Source of the DNA: Lamellibrachia satsuma
Lineage: Eukaryota; Annelida; Polychaeta; Sabellida; Siboglinidae
Direction: 5' to 3'
Length of the DNA: 64,000 nucleotides
Assembly: GCA_033239005.1 (NCBI GenBank)
Contig: BSQZ01000094.1
Span: 1,152,122-1,216,121, forward strand
Shown: positions 33,061 through 46,400 of the stretch, one piece after another
How positions within the stretch are numbered: the stretch's first letter is position 1
Layout of the letters: each line of letters begins with the position of its first letter
The notes under the pieces: model-generated
Told to the model about the DNA's origin: nothing
Database searches by the model: none
What the model saw: the letters and a program-made list of their open reading frames with translations, nothing else
Translations under genes and position numbers: made by a program

Positions 33061-33522
33061 AAAGTGAAACTAAAGTCATGGTTTGGGGGCTATGCACTTA
33101 AAATTTAATGAAAGCTCAGTATTTGTTCTAAAAGTGTGAGAGAGTCTAGTCAAATCTCAGTTTACCAGCGACTGACATGTTGACCAGGGCACCGGCGCTT
33201 AATGGCTGTGTGAGTAAGTGAACAGACCCTCAATTAGTTCTTGCCTTCTTGGAAATCCACCCAGCTGAGATTTCCACTGTGACGAGTTAGGTGCCTTAGA
33301 CCAGATCAAAGAAGCAATGGGGATACACCAAAGCAAAGTAAACTTTCAATCAAGCAAGCTGCTAAGTCAGAACAGGATAAGTTTAGTAAACAAAGACCAA
33401 AATACATGTATGTTGCATAAATTTAGTTTATGGAAACATTGAGTTAACATAAACAGCATGGCCACATCCTATTGGCATCCTATAGTTGCATAGGCTCAAA
33501 ACCATGACTTCTATTTCCCTCC
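33061..33522. mobile_element. MITE-like element, copy 3
   Basis: The left end AAAGTGAAACTAAAGTCATG is mirrored by the right end, whose reverse complement reads GGGAAATAGAAGTCATGGTT. Both arms continue to a TATGCA motif. The interior has GACTGACATGTTGACCAGGG and AGACCAAAATACATG, related to the copies at 11827 and 17635. Confidence 0.6.
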
Positions 33523-33524
33523 AA

Positions 33525-36400
33525 TGAATAGTAAACTAAATATGGTCACGCAAACCACAATGTCCAGTGTGACAAGTTAATGTAGTTAATTGGTTAACTC
33601 TCTAGATTACAGTTACACTGAGTCAGTGATATAAATTACGGAAACATCAGTAAACATACAGGGTTGTAACAATGCTCTCTAAGTAGGTGTGAGTTCCATG
33701 CTCAAAATTCTCAAAGCACCATGCCAGACTTGCATTACCAAGCTGAACACGTGACAACCATAGCTTGGTTCAGCTGTAAGTTCTTATTTGTGCATTGTCA
33801 CTGTATTATCTAATCTACAAGAGGATTTCAATAAAAAAAATTATACTGGTTTGTAATGTATTGAAAGTGTCAGAGAATGTGCACTAAAATTGGTCTGTTC
33901 CTATTCTTAAAGTAATTTATTATAAAGCTGGGTTTCAAATATGTTTAATTATAACTGTAATTCATTGATGCCACTGAAAAAATGTGTGTTAAGGGTGCCT
34001 GTGATTAAGTAGTTGGTGTGCGACATGGAATATTGTCAAATTAATATTTCATACTATTTCACGACTTGATTAAAAGCGCACTACCTTCGTACCCCTGAAG
34101 CCGAGGAACCATCCCTTCCAGTGCTGATTTTATTTACACATCCTTTTTATAGCACTGATACTACCATTTATTATTGTTACATCCAGAGTCTGGAGACCAA
34201 AGCTGAATCAATCAATGACCATGGGGAATCATGGATGGAATGATCCACTGCCTGAATGTACCACTGCCTGAATGCCCCAACGCTGGGCGGAATGCTTCAA
34301 CCACTTGGTCGGAATGCCCCACTGATTTGAATATGGTCAAACTTATATACAAATAATTAAAGTTTGTACATAAGTATATTACACACAAAAATACTTTTAT
34401 TATTTCAAAAGTGTTTCTGTTTAACGATTCCTTTGAACAGCGATTTTGGTGTCCACTTTCTATTATACCTATTTTAGCTTTCTTTTAATTTCAATATTTA
34501 ATTTACTTGGATATTACAGCATCTACAGCTAATCAGAAGAATTACGCACTGGGATTGCCTTCTGTACCTATGGGGTATGGAGGCAGTCTGGCCATGGGCA
34601 TATGTCACACAGATATTTCATAAAAAGAACACCAATATTCTCATCAGTAATAACCAGGGTTGAAAAAAATCATGATTTTTTTTTCAAAACAATTGGATTT
34701 TTTTTAAATTTTTTTTAAATCTGGTATACACAATGTCATAAAATATTTGACTATCAGGCTATTTGGCGTCGATACAGCTACACAAGTGTGTGCACTTTGT
34801 GCTTTTGTATTAAAAAACACACAAAACTTTGTTGATCTCGATGCTTAAAAACAATTAGTGCTAAATTCATATAAATCAGTGATTAAAAAAAACGGAAGTC
34901 AAAAAAATCATAAATCAATTTTTTTTTTTGGAACGATTTAAATCAATGATTTAAATCAATGATTTAAATTAAATGATTTAAATAAAACAACCCTGGTAAT
35001 AATACAAATAACCTTGGTTTTACATACGAATAAATTACAATTCATTTCCACCAAAGCGCAACCTTCAGAAAGGCATTGCAACCAAGCGGTTGGTGCATTG
35101 CCTTTGCAATTGCATTCAGGCAGAGGGGCATTCTGACTGTGTTCTGCCATGGGTCTGGGATTTTGACAATGCCAATGTGTCTTACTCTGAGTTCATTTTA
35201 ACTTTAGCTAAGTTTAACATGTTACATGGTTATGGACACTGAAGACGTAAAAAATTATTATATCTATCTTGACCTAGGCATAGACATAGTTCCAGTAGGG
35301 GCGTAGTTCTGCTGGGCGAGAAAACCAACTCATCTGGGGTATTTTTAACATTATTAAAATGTGATAAACATGCCACTGGCACTGTGCAGATGGTATGTCA
35401 CGGATTAGACATGTAAAATGGTTAGTGCGTGTCAGTTTTAAATCTTAAGTTATCTTAAATTCCAATTCCAGATGCATTCAGAAGTGCTGAAAACACGCCT
35501 TCACGTCTACCCAAGCCGCTGGAACGCCGCCCCTACGACTACGACGTAATGTCTAATGCTAAGGCAATGCCAACGCCATATGGCAATGCCAATGGGTCGA
35601 GGCTGTTGACTGTCTCTGCCCAATCATATGACCTAGCCTTGATGACAATTTTGTTTTTAGATCTTAGTAGTACTAGTGGTATTAGGGGTTAAGCATTAGT
35701 AAGATTGACCCTTTGGCGTTGCAGTTTGACGTTTTGTCTGGCGTTTGCTTTAGGTTAGTGTAGGCTTAAACCTTACTAACTAGGTTCGGTTTATTGTGGT
35801 GGGCGATAAAACAAGCCAATGTCACTAAATCATGGCAAATAACTGTCTAGAACATTAAACACATACACCGAACGGTACACCTGTTTGACATTACTTACCG
35901 TAAAACTCTTCTCATTGCCAGGTTCAACCTTTCTGAAACTGGGTATACGTATTTTGACGAACATCTTCCAGTTTTATGCGGTAAAGTTTAGCTAGTATAG
36001 CCTCGGTTACTAGTGCACAATCTCACTGTTACCGTCAGATGGCATTATTGGTTGGATTTGTTAATTTTGGCGCTATATTTGCGTGTTTTGGATAACGATA
36101 ACACAGCTTTGTGCGAAATAAAAATACCCTAAAATAAAAGAATATAAAAAATAAAATTTACTCTTATACGATTCTAACCCTCGAACAAAATACACATTTG
36201 CCGCAGTCACAGAGGCTATCTTGCATGACTGCTAAACTGAAAACAAAATTAAGTTATAAACACAGTACCGTTTTATTTTATTGCGTTAATTATGTCAACA
36301 TGACCGAAGTTTTGAATAGTTTCGAGTGCACTGAACACGCTTATTTTTACTAAAAAAGTTACTTAAAATCGACGTTTATACAGAGTCAGAGGCGTCGTTG
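33525..36400. other. No gene seen; low-complexity AT repeat
   Basis: Includes a low-complexity stretch of AATCAATGATTTAAAT-type repeats at about 34920-34985 and T-runs at 34675-34715. There is also a small local repetition of CCACTGCCTGAATG (about 34247-34275). No reading frame with a recognisable domain is present. Confidence 0.5.
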
Positions 36401-36407
36401 AGTTTCA

Positions 36408-36447
36408 CGCACGCACGCACGCACGCACGCACGCACACACGCACACA
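36408..36447. repeat. (GCAC)n microsatellite
   Basis: About ten ACGC/GCAC tetranucleotide units. Confidence 0.93.
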
Positions 36448-36531
36448 TATACACTCTTCAGCTCTTCTAGGCTAATAGCCTTTTAGCTGGTCTTGACAAT
36501 TGTTTGTGCGCATGGGTGGAAAGTTGTCATT

Positions 36532-38110
36532 TTATTCAAAACTGTAAGTGCACCAGCATTTGTCTAGTCTTGATTTGAAAATATTTAGTGAGGGCGCTGA
36601 AACTACATACTCTGTGAGGGTGTTCCACCGGTTTACTACCCTGTGCCTGAAGTAATGCCTTCGTTGTCTTGCAGTCACGCGTTCCTTCTTAAGTTTCAGG
36701 CTGTGTCCCCTGGTTACCGTATTGTTGTCCAGCTCTAGTGACATTCTATCAACTTTATAGATTCCATGGAGATATTTGTACGTTAATTTCAATCATGTCT
36801 CCTCTTGCTCTTCTGTGGTAGAGGCTTGGAAACTTAAGAGCTCTGAGCCTGTCACCGTATTCGAGGTTCTTCAGTTCTAGTACTAGCTTCGTTGTTCGTC
36901 GTCGGTTGAATGTTCGCAATCATCAGTTGGTCTCTCTTGAATGTTGGGACCCAGGCTTCATTGCCATATTCTAGAATAGGTCTGACCAGGCTCGTGTATA
37001 GTTTTTCATGGTTGGTCCATTCAGGTATGTAAATGATCTTCTTATAAGGCCTGGCATTTTGTTGGCTTTGTTTGCTACCATCTCCACTTGTCTATTTGCA
37101 CCCCCAAGTCTCTCTCATTTGTGGTCTCCCCCATGGTGGTATCTTTTCCACCACTGGTTGTAGTATAGTCGTAGTGGTGGTTGCATTGTCACAGACGCAT
37201 AACTTTGCATTTCTTCTCATTGAAGTGAAGCTGCCACTTTCTAGTCCATGCTTCTAGTTGTCATAGGTCTGTCTGCAATGTTACTTGGGCAGATTGAGCA
37301 GTCGTTCGTTTGAATCTTGTTATCATCAGCGAACATGTGAATAGGTGAGTCTGCCACATCTGGCATGTCGTTAATGTAGCAGACAAAAAGCATTGGCCTA
37401 AGTACGCTTCCTTGCGGAATGCCGCTCGTGACGGGAGACCATGACGATTTGCTACAATTGACGAGAACACGTTGGCGTCGTCCCTCCAGGAAGGCTGCAA
37501 TCCATCGCAGCACCTTGCCACCTATCACGTATCCTGCCAACTTAACTGGCAGTCTCTGGTGTGGGACCGTGTCGAATGCTTTTGCAAAATCGAGGTGAAT
37601 TGCACCCACGATCTCCCTGCGCCATTTATCAAGGACCTCAAGTAGCTGTGTAGTGCATAAGTGTCCATGCACGAAGCCATGCTGAAGACTTGATAGTAGG
37701 TTGTTTCCTTTCATGTGCACCATCACTTCATTTCTAACCAACTCCTCCATCATCTTGCAGCCTACAAAAGTGAGACTCACAGGGCGGTAGTTTCCTGACA
37801 AGTGTTTCTGGCCCTTCTTAAATATTGGGGTGATGTTTCCCTCTTTCCAGTGCTGTGGTAAAGTCCGCCCAGAAAGTGATTTGGTGAATATTTTTGGGAA
37901 AGGTTCTACCAGCTTATCAGTCAATTCAACCAGAAGACGTGGATGGAGCCCGTCCGGTCCTGGTGGTTTTGTAGTCTTCAGTGTTTTCAAAATCTTCTCG
38001 ACTTCCTCGTTTGTGATCAGGAAGTCAGTCAGCTCTGTGTTGTGTAATCTATTCTCATATGCGGAGATGTTCTCAAGGCTTTCTAGGGTGAAAACACTTG
38101 TGAAAAAGGT
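36532..38110 (-). pseudogene. CR1-type LINE reverse transcriptase, frameshifted
   Basis: Reading on the - strand from about 38110: TFFTSVFTLESLENI, PPGPDGLHPRLLVEL (about 37965), GNYRPVSLTFVG, LDFAKAFDTVPHQRL (about 37590), SGIPQGSVLRPMLFVCYIND (about 37425) and FADDNKI (about 37330; catalytic Asp pair present). Near 37265 the frame shifts and a TGA occurs before an EAWTRKWQLHFNEKKCKVM-like segment. The C-terminal block is RGHSLKLKKERVTARQRRHY and NRWNTLTEYVVSAPSLNIFK (about 36700-36550), typical of CR1/L2 elements. It is 5'-truncated, as is usual. Confidence 0.85.
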
Positions 38111-38129
38111 ATCGCTATAATTTTTAGAA

Positions 38130-40700
38130 CAAATTACACGCCGATGGTAGCATCTTCTGTATCAGAATGCTGCATTAACACCTATTTTCAAAAGAACGTA
38201 TATTTGTGTACATGCACGCACGCACAATTATTCTTACTTTCCATCATAGAAGCGACACCGTACGGAGCTGCTGCGAAGTAGGCTTAGGATATGGCTAGTT
38301 CTTGTTTATTTTTTGTAACTGTTGATCGTTAACACATATAATACACCTATTACAACACAAATGATGCGGGTAAGTGGTAACCGTCTTTAGGAAGATACAC
38401 TCGACTATTTATATTTTGTTAATCTAAACCAAAAGTAAAACTAAACTATAAATCGAAGTGGCTGAGCATTGCCCTTGGCCTTAGGCTTAGCCTTACTTTA
38501 GAAGGCGCGCAAATATGGACGAGAGCGTGGTTGCCAAATTGCGTAACGGTGCTGGGCACTTTTGTAGAATTGGGCCCAAATAAATTTCGCCTTTATTATT
38601 ATAAGCATACATTGATGCAATATACGTATAGTAAAATCCCGTTCACACGAGCGATTAGTTGTCCGATTCACCGGGCGACACCGTCGCTGCCTGACACAGG
38701 GTCGCCCAACCAATTGGACGCATGTTTCTTGAAAGCATTCAGAGGGGGTGTGTGGCAGGCGGGAGTTTTGCCCTCAAAATTGGTGGGAGGTAGGCTTAAA
38801 AAAAGGTGGGCTCAAAATTGGTGGTGGTGGGAGGTTGTCCCCAAAAACAGGATAGCTGAGACCCAGGCCACACCCCTTTTCATGCACAATGCATGTTTAT
38901 CTATGGATTATTAAACATGCTGTGCATAAAAACACATTAAAAAACTTTTTTGATTCCCGAACTTGCATGTTTATGTTGCTTTGAGCACCATCTTGTGAAT
39001 AATAGTTGTTATAGGGTGCTCAACACAAGTTAAACATGCAAATTTGACCACTGAAAAGGTAATTAATTTGTATGGTTTTTATGCACAACATTTTCACAAT
39101 TTACAGGTACCGGAGCTCATTATGCATTGGGCATACATTGTGCATGGTTATTATAATAATAATATAATTAATAACAGTGAAATTGAGGTGGGCCTGGATT
39201 CTAGAAAAGTACCAGGTGCTGAATATGATCCTTTCGATGATTTTGAAGCTGCAGTCGGACTATTCCGAACCGAAAATGTGCGTTATTTGTGGAAGACTGG
39301 AGGGACTGATGCCACTGGATGCGCATTGATATAAATATATTTTCTCATTTAACTAGTCTTAAGAAAGACAAAGAAAAGGATTATAGCAAATAACTCTAAA
39401 TAACTGCCTTTGTGGTTTTTTTAATACATCGCCAGTTGGCAGATCACTGGTGTAAGGAACCGAATGAACGTAGAAAGAGACGAGTGGGTGTCAGCACCTG
39501 GGGGGAGATACTGCCAGACTGTCCCCAAAGTTAGCCCAGACTTGAAAACTACCGGCAGCAGCTGTCGGAGGCAGATAGGCTTGCACTGTCACTGAGGAAG
39601 ATTTTTAACTCTCTCTGGGTACCATGCCCTCATGGGTCTCATGGAGACTTGCAAATGCTTGAGTTTCAAACAGTGGTGACAGTTGTCATCACTGTTTGAA
39701 GCCCAAGCAGGATTCTTTAAGAAGGAAACTCCTGGACTTTTCATTAAGCAATACACCCTTCCCATCATGCCACCCCGCTAACTGGTGGATTCTATAAATT
39801 GAAGAGGGTACTATTTGTATAGATTTTGGAATGTGACTCCCATCCATGAAAAGGGGTGCATATTTCAATCCGCTCAACTAGAAAATGGTAAATGTCTGAC
39901 AGGTGTCTAAAACTTGTTTGGAGGGGGGGTCAGTTAGATAAATTCTCAAGGGTGGTTTACTGGAAATGTACTGTATTACCCCCAGGGTTTTGGGGGACAT
40001 CCAAAAAGTATGTCACACTATTTTTTACACATTGAGTCGTCCACCCCCCTGTAATGCTTCATAGTGCTTGCCTGTGCACCTCAAAATTGTGTTTGTTTTG
40101 AGAAAGACCCCTGCAACTACCACATCACCTTTAAGGGGTCTAAGCTATTTTATATTCGTTGCATATCTATTGATTGATAGGTCTTAATAGTTTATGCTAA
40201 GCAACAACATAAAATTTAGTCATCAGTGCAACATGATCATTGAAATAAACTTTTAATTAATGTTTTAATCATTGTACTGCGATCACAAAGACACCCCATC
40301 TAACACTCCATAACACTTATGCAGACACCCCCACCCACAAGCATGGTGTTCGTTATGGATGCCCCCTGTGCATTTCACCCCTGGCATACCCATTCATTAA
40401 AAACACCAGTTCAACATTCAACGGTTTAACACATGATACTGTACCTGCAAATCCTTATTTATTTATAAAATATCTTCTGTGAAGGTGTCTGATATTGGTG
40501 TATATAAAACAACCCTGGGAACAGTCCAGGAATATAACCAGTATGGTATTCCACTACAGGAGTTGTCATAAAACCTATATGACAACAGATTCCTTTAATG
40601 TAAATGCCTGAATGCTTAGTCCAGATCAGTGGCCTTGTAGATACACAGTTCAGTACGTTTCTGAAAAGATAAGTGGCGTGTTAACGTGTAATCTGTTAAA
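38130..40700. other. No gene assigned; one unrecognised ORF
   Basis: The frame at 39044-39334 (96 aa, + strand) contains IEVGLDSRKVPGAEYDPFDD followed by FEAAVGLFRTENVRYLWKTG, with a more protein-like composition than its surroundings. I do not recognise the family, and it has no clear splice sites. It could be a fragment of a transposon protein or chance. Confidence 0.3.
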
Positions 40701-40706
40701 ATGCCA

Positions 40707-40750
40707 TAAGTGGCGTGTTTACTAATTACATGAGAAAGGTTGTCAGTTAT

Positions 40751-40794
<44 letters not shown>

Positions 40795-40838
40795 GACTGA
40801 CAACTGTTCTCATGTAATAAGTTAACACACCACTTACG
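40707..40838. repeat. Inverted repeat of about 50 bp around a (TA)n tract
   Basis: TAAGTGGCGTGTTTACTAAT with the following TACATGAGAAAGGTTGTCAG (about 40708-40747) is mirrored, with some mismatches, by 40797-40838 (CTGACAACTGTTCTCATGTA and onward). Between them lies (TA)n at 40754-40790. It looks like a foldback element or MITE whose centre has become a microsatellite. Confidence 0.75.
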
Positions 40839-41782
40839 GCGTGTTAACTGATTATATATTAACATATATATATATATGTATAAATCATGGACTTAGTCTG
40901 TCATTAAAATGCTTGAGCGCGTCTTGGTTATTTACTTTTCTATAGCACTGAAGCAGTAAATAGCAGTGCCTTAGTGAGTGGTTGAATGATAGAAGCCGCA
41001 CAGTCAGCTTATTGATTGGAGTTGAAAGGATTTATGTGGCTTAATGTCTGTAACCACGGGCAATAGACGGGTGTATATTATGAGTGTCTGTGTGGTACTA
41101 CACATGTGTGTTGTACGCATCAATGCATACAGAAAAAGTGCAGTCAAGTCTTGCTGTGTTACACCACCTGCAGCCACAAGGAAGTGTTGAGTGTCCAACG
41201 AATACCTGTGTGCAACAGTGCATAGCTGAATGAAGACAGTGTGGATGTTCTCAGGTAAGCTGTCATCTATGGCATCTTCTAAAGCCTACCAAAACCAGCG
41301 TCGTTTAACCTCATGTCCTAAGCATTTCATGAATATTTCCAGTTATGGTGCATATTAGGGCTGTCCACGAAATAATACCCATCGACTATCATGTACATAT
41401 TCAGCCATCAAAACGCTCAGTTGTCTGCATGTTCTTGAATTCAGCACCATTCTGTAGTCAGAATATGTTTTTGTGAAAAATACATTGATGTACAAATCGA
41501 AATGAATCAGCTGCTATCTGCCTTCCCCCATGAAACCAACTTTGTGTGGTGTCGAAAATCTACATTTTGAGATCACCCCTGAGTGTTCACTAGTTACTGA
41601 TGTAATCTTGGCACTGCCAGGAATAAATATTTCTCTATAGCAATTAGCACAATGGTTCAGTGACCAGTGTGGTACCAGGGTTCAGTCAACAGTTGACTTT
41701 CCCATTGTGTTTAGAATCAGATAAATGTTTTGTCTACAGTGGCCCATCCTTGACGCCAGAGCTTCTGACTATGTCAGTATAC

Positions 41783-42079
41783 CTGCCAGATCGACCTGTT
41801 TGAAACACTGATTTTTCAGTTGTTCTGTTAACCAATGAGATCACGAGCTCAAATTTACGAGACCTACATACAGGAGCTCAACTTTGATTGGTTGTGGATC
41901 ATTGTCACTAGTCAGACGGGTGAAAATTGACATTTCCTGAAAACGCTCTTTGAAGTTTGATTTCTGATTTCCAGCAACATGTCGTCCAAGACAGGAAGTG
42001 GGACAAAGTACAAATGATTCATCGTACATCCTCACATTGTGTGGGATAAAATGACAAATTGATGGTCGATCTGCCAGGG
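41783..42079. mobile_element. MITE-like element of about 300 bp
   Basis: CTGCCAGATCGACC at the left end is mirrored by GGTCGATCTGCCAG at the right end with one mismatch. The inner sequence is non-coding. The right flank (GCCAGGGGTACCGTAGTA) is reminiscent of 7031-7050 (GCCAGGGGCATTGTAGTA), which suggests a second, older copy there. Confidence 0.5.
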
Positions 42080-42645
42080 GTACCGTAGTACTACTACCAC
42101 CCCTGGCTAGCGAGGATACAGTGTCGTGGTTATTGTTGTTTAAAGCATAAATTGCCCCAACCCATGGTATCAGTCAATCAGCATAATAGTTTTATTATAA
42201 AGCAATAATTGACTACCAAGAAGTTTTTAATTTTAATAATTCAGCATATTTGAAACTCTCCTCATTTGATTTAGCCAATCATGAATCAGGTTCGTTGCAT
42301 TATACAGTTTGTATTGGTAATTATATATTTATATTTATTTTGAATAGCGCCATATCCATAAACATTTGCAGCACTGCACATGAAACTAATGCAAAAATTG
42401 AACAAAATAAAAATTTGCATATACGAATAAATACATTAAGATAATACAGCTGCATAAACATCACTAGATTAAAACAAGTTAGATTATTTAAATGTTTAAA
42501 TAAATAAATTAGTTAATTAAGATAATATGACCATCAATCAGCTATTTTAAAACAAGTTAATTGATCTACAAAATAAACTAGAATAAATGTAAACATCAAG
42601 AAGTTCCTTGAATGGAATTATGTTTAATATCAAGAAGTTACACAC

Positions 42646-42657
42646 ACGCACACAACG

Positions 42658-42690
<33 letters not shown>
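42646..42690. repeat. (CA)n microsatellite
   Basis: A mostly uninterrupted CA run following CACACGCACACAACGCACGC. Confidence 0.93.
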
Positions 42691-42704
42691 GCCGGTACAA
42701 CGCA

Positions 42705-42890
42705 TGGGCCATGGAAAAATGTCAAGGAGTCTACTTATGAACGTACACCAAAATGTGTTTCTCTAGACAATATGGTAACTGTTTAACACTGGTGGTGCTA
42801 TTGTAGAACAACTGATTAGTGGTGCCAACTGTTTAACACCAGATGGCGACACTTTTCAGTTGGTTCACAATAGTCAAATTACAATAATTG
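42705..42890 (+). repeat. Dispersed repeat family R, copy 1
   Basis: GGGCCATGGAAAAATGTCAA, TGTTTAACACTGGTGGTG and GTTTAACACCAGATGGCGAC recur in the same order at 45405-45590. Non-coding. Confidence 0.75.
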
Positions 42891-42948
42891 TGGATCCTGC
42901 TGATTAAAAATTAAATTAGGGCATAAACACTTAATAGGCATGTGTATG

Positions 42949-43072
<124 letters not shown>

Positions 43073-43152
43073 TAGTTGTGAAGGTAAATGCTCGAGTTGT
43101 AAGAAATTTATGTTCAAATTGTAAGAGGTATTCTGTCGGTCTCGCCTTTCAG

Positions 43153-43472
43153 AAGGACACCTGACCTGATGCATGACATCCACAGTAACATGGAAGGCTC
43201 CTGCTCACAAGAGCAAGAAGAGCAAACAGAAGAGCTGGAGCAAGAGTGTGGTACCGGTGACTGTATAGTGTCACATCGTGCGTCATTGATTGCGAATGAG
43301 GACAGAGGGCGCTTGCTGTGCTGGGGGAGTGGAGAGTTCGGTCAGACAGGCCGAGGCCAAACAAATGACATCAGCTGTCAACATGGCTTACTGGAACGAT
43401 TCACCACGACCCCACCAGGTGGCAGGGTGAAGTTTGTTGCCTGCGGAAGCAGCCACACTGTCATTGTGACAG
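43153..43472 (+). CDS. RCC1-repeat gene, first visible coding exon
   Basis: The acceptor is tttcag (ends 43152). In-frame Met codons are at 43169 and 43190; the second (AACATGG) has the better context, and the frame is open back to the splice site, so an upstream coding exon is possible. It ends ...VIVT plus one base before gtaggt. Confidence 0.75.
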
Positions 43473-46400
43473 GTAGGTCGACATTTCTGTAAAAAAAATG
43501 TATGGGATAATTTTCACAAAGGCTGTTCAAGTGTTTCCAGAAATGGGTTCAGTGTATCCAGAATCGAGTCTACAATGAGACAAACAAATTGAAAATAGAA
43601 TTTTTTTTCAAAGTTCAGTTAAGAAAGTCCTTGTTTTAAATAATAGGTAATCTCAGGGTAATAGAAAATGCAGGATTTAGGTGTTCTCGTGTTGATTGTA
43701 TTGAGCTAGTTTACAACGGACTTGATATGCTCCCACCACCCAAAATAGCTTCCAGTAATTCAAGGTGACGTTTCTAATGTATACTGAAGATGGGGCAGAT
43801 TTGTTTATTGTCAGTCTCCCTATTTGTCACAACAAATCAAGATTTAACAAGATTGTCATCGAAACAGTTATTTTTACAAAATCCCGTACCAGAAAACCGG
43901 TCTCAGATTAAAGTGCATCCCCAGTCGTTCTGAGTCAGGCTCTTCTGTCGTTGTCTGTATATTGGCTTATTGAAGTCCAAAAGTTGTTTCATCTATATGT
44001 ACAGCCCATCCTTATCAGATATCTGTAAATTTTATTTTTAAACAATCACACTGCTGGCATTAAGACAATCATTTGACAATTCCATTTATTTATCACCCTC
44101 AGTGAGACCGAGTGCTTTCTCATGTCCAACCTACACTGTTCCTTACCTACTGCTGCTTTGTGCCTCTCTGTTTGAAAAAAATATTGCTATTAATATCCTC
44201 ATTACCATATCGTATGACTCACAGATTTTGGCTACCATCGTAAAGAAAAAACGTTTCATGATATATATATACACACACATGCTACTTCTCAATGCTGATA
44301 TGATAACATTGCAACAGCAGGTAATGTGCTTACTAAGGATCAAAATAAACACATACATTGCATGGTATTACAGGCCTGTAAATGGATACAGCAGGGTACA
44401 AAACCAAGCCCTCACAATTCAATGGCACTCATGGTCCATTAAGCAGTGGTAACTAATGGGGGTGGGTGTGCTTTTTACTGCCTCCCTGTTGGCAGTGTTG
44501 TGCTGTCTGTGATAAATAGGAGGCTGCCATTACACTTCAGCAGCTGTGTCATTTATTACAAAGTAGCCACCACAGACAGCTGTGTGTAGTCTCAGCCAAC
44601 CCACTACGAACTAGCATGCTCCTTTCCTCTGTCCATCGTCTATCCCAAATTTATTTGTGAAGTATGTCTTTCTCCAGCTACTCTACTCAGTTGTCTGATG
44701 TCTTTTTCCCATCTTTGCCTCTGCTTCTTCCCGTGCCTCTATTCCTTGCAGTATCATCTTTTTTCAAATCCGCCATGTCTGTCAATGTAGCAAAAATGTT
44801 TCAGTTTTTGGCGCTTGACAAATTTGCATAACAGTTTAGCGTTATGCGTAGTTTGCTCGGTAGCGATACATTGGTACCTCCAAATGTTCAGTTTCTGGTT
44901 CAGACGTTCCACGAAGAACTCTTTTTGTCATATTTTAAACATTCTCCTGATCCCTCAATTTAAAAATAGTTCCTGCTTTTGTTTTGATTGATTTTTGGCT
45001 TGTTTTCTTGGATTTTAAGTTTTTACACTTTTTTTTCTACTTAAGTATTATCATAACTGTACGCCATATAGTTGAATGAGTTATGAATGTAATCATTTCA
45101 CTTGCAAATATACATTTTTTCTGTGGGCAGACGGGTGTTGAAAGAGATACGAACTCTTGCGTAATTGGCGTAAAAGACATTTGGCAGGGAGCTACACCAA
45201 TAAAAAATATCGTTAACCCTTGAAAACACTTGGAAGGTTTGTGGTTGCGTTTTTATACATCTGACACTAAAATCTACAAATAAGAGGCCCTTACAGACTG
45301 AAACTTTCATTTTCACAGGTTTATAAATGTTGCAAAAAATTAATTGCTACTGGGCTTATAATTACTGTATTTGACCTAATAAGCGTACACGCTTGAACAC
45401 AAGTTGGGCCATGGAAAAATATGAAGGAATCTGTTCTATAAGTGTGCACCAAATTTTTTTCTCTAGGCAATAAGGTAACTGATTAACACTAGTTGTGTCA
45501 TTTGGTGACTAGTGTCGAACAACTGAAAAGTGATGCCAACAGTTTAACACCAGATGGCGACACTTCAGTTGTTTCACATTCTTCATTCTTTAACCACTGC
45601 ACGACTAACCCTCCCTTAAGCTTATTTTAATTAACTTCTCATTAATGCATGAATGACATAAATAATCTTCTCTGTGCATAGTTTAGCCATTTGTAAGTGC
45701 ACAAACAATAAAGTCTGGTCACGTGCATTGATAGTTTACACACTAGCAGACATTAATCACAATTACCAAGTTTTGAAAAACATCAAAAAACATACTTTTA
45801 GCTCACATGTTCTGGCAGTTGTGACAAATGTAACCTATTATGCAGCAATCGTGTCCTAATAGCATGTTCAATCACTGGGTGGTACCATGTAACTGTCACT
45901 GCTGCAGTTTCCTGGGAAACGTGGGTGGCTCAACTAACCCAGTGGCTCAACTAACACTGCCTTCCCACTACATACTTCAACAAATGCTCATTTATTGCAT
46001 AGATTTAACAATTACTGCAACAGATGTTTTCTTGAAGAAGAATGAGGTAACCGACTTCACAAAATGTACAGCTACTGAGTGCAAAGATAGCATGAATAGC
46101 AATCAGCCTGCAGTTACATTTCCCATTGGTGACCATGTTAACGTTTTGCATGGTTATAAGAAAACGGGACCATCAAAAATTCTGAAACTTCTTACCTGCT
46201 GTTGTCACCATCTCGTTGACGTGCTGGTCGAGTTTTGTCAAAATCACTTATTTCTAACTGTTTTAAAATGGCTGAAAGTGCCATACCCATCAATGTTTAC
46301 CAATTTCTGCATGAATTACAACACATTCGTGCCTTGTGGCAAAAAAATTGCCAAACATTCTTCCACCTATTAAAATCATCTAAAAATCCACAGTTACACT

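Noticed and set aside
43149..43364. 71-aa - strand ORF opposite the first RCC1 exon
   Set aside because: Shadow of the RCC1 coding exon.
45840..46373. 177-aa ORF as a gene
   Set aside because: Part of the same sequence recurs, frame-broken, at about 53290-53400, so it is probably a repeat; no domain or splice context.
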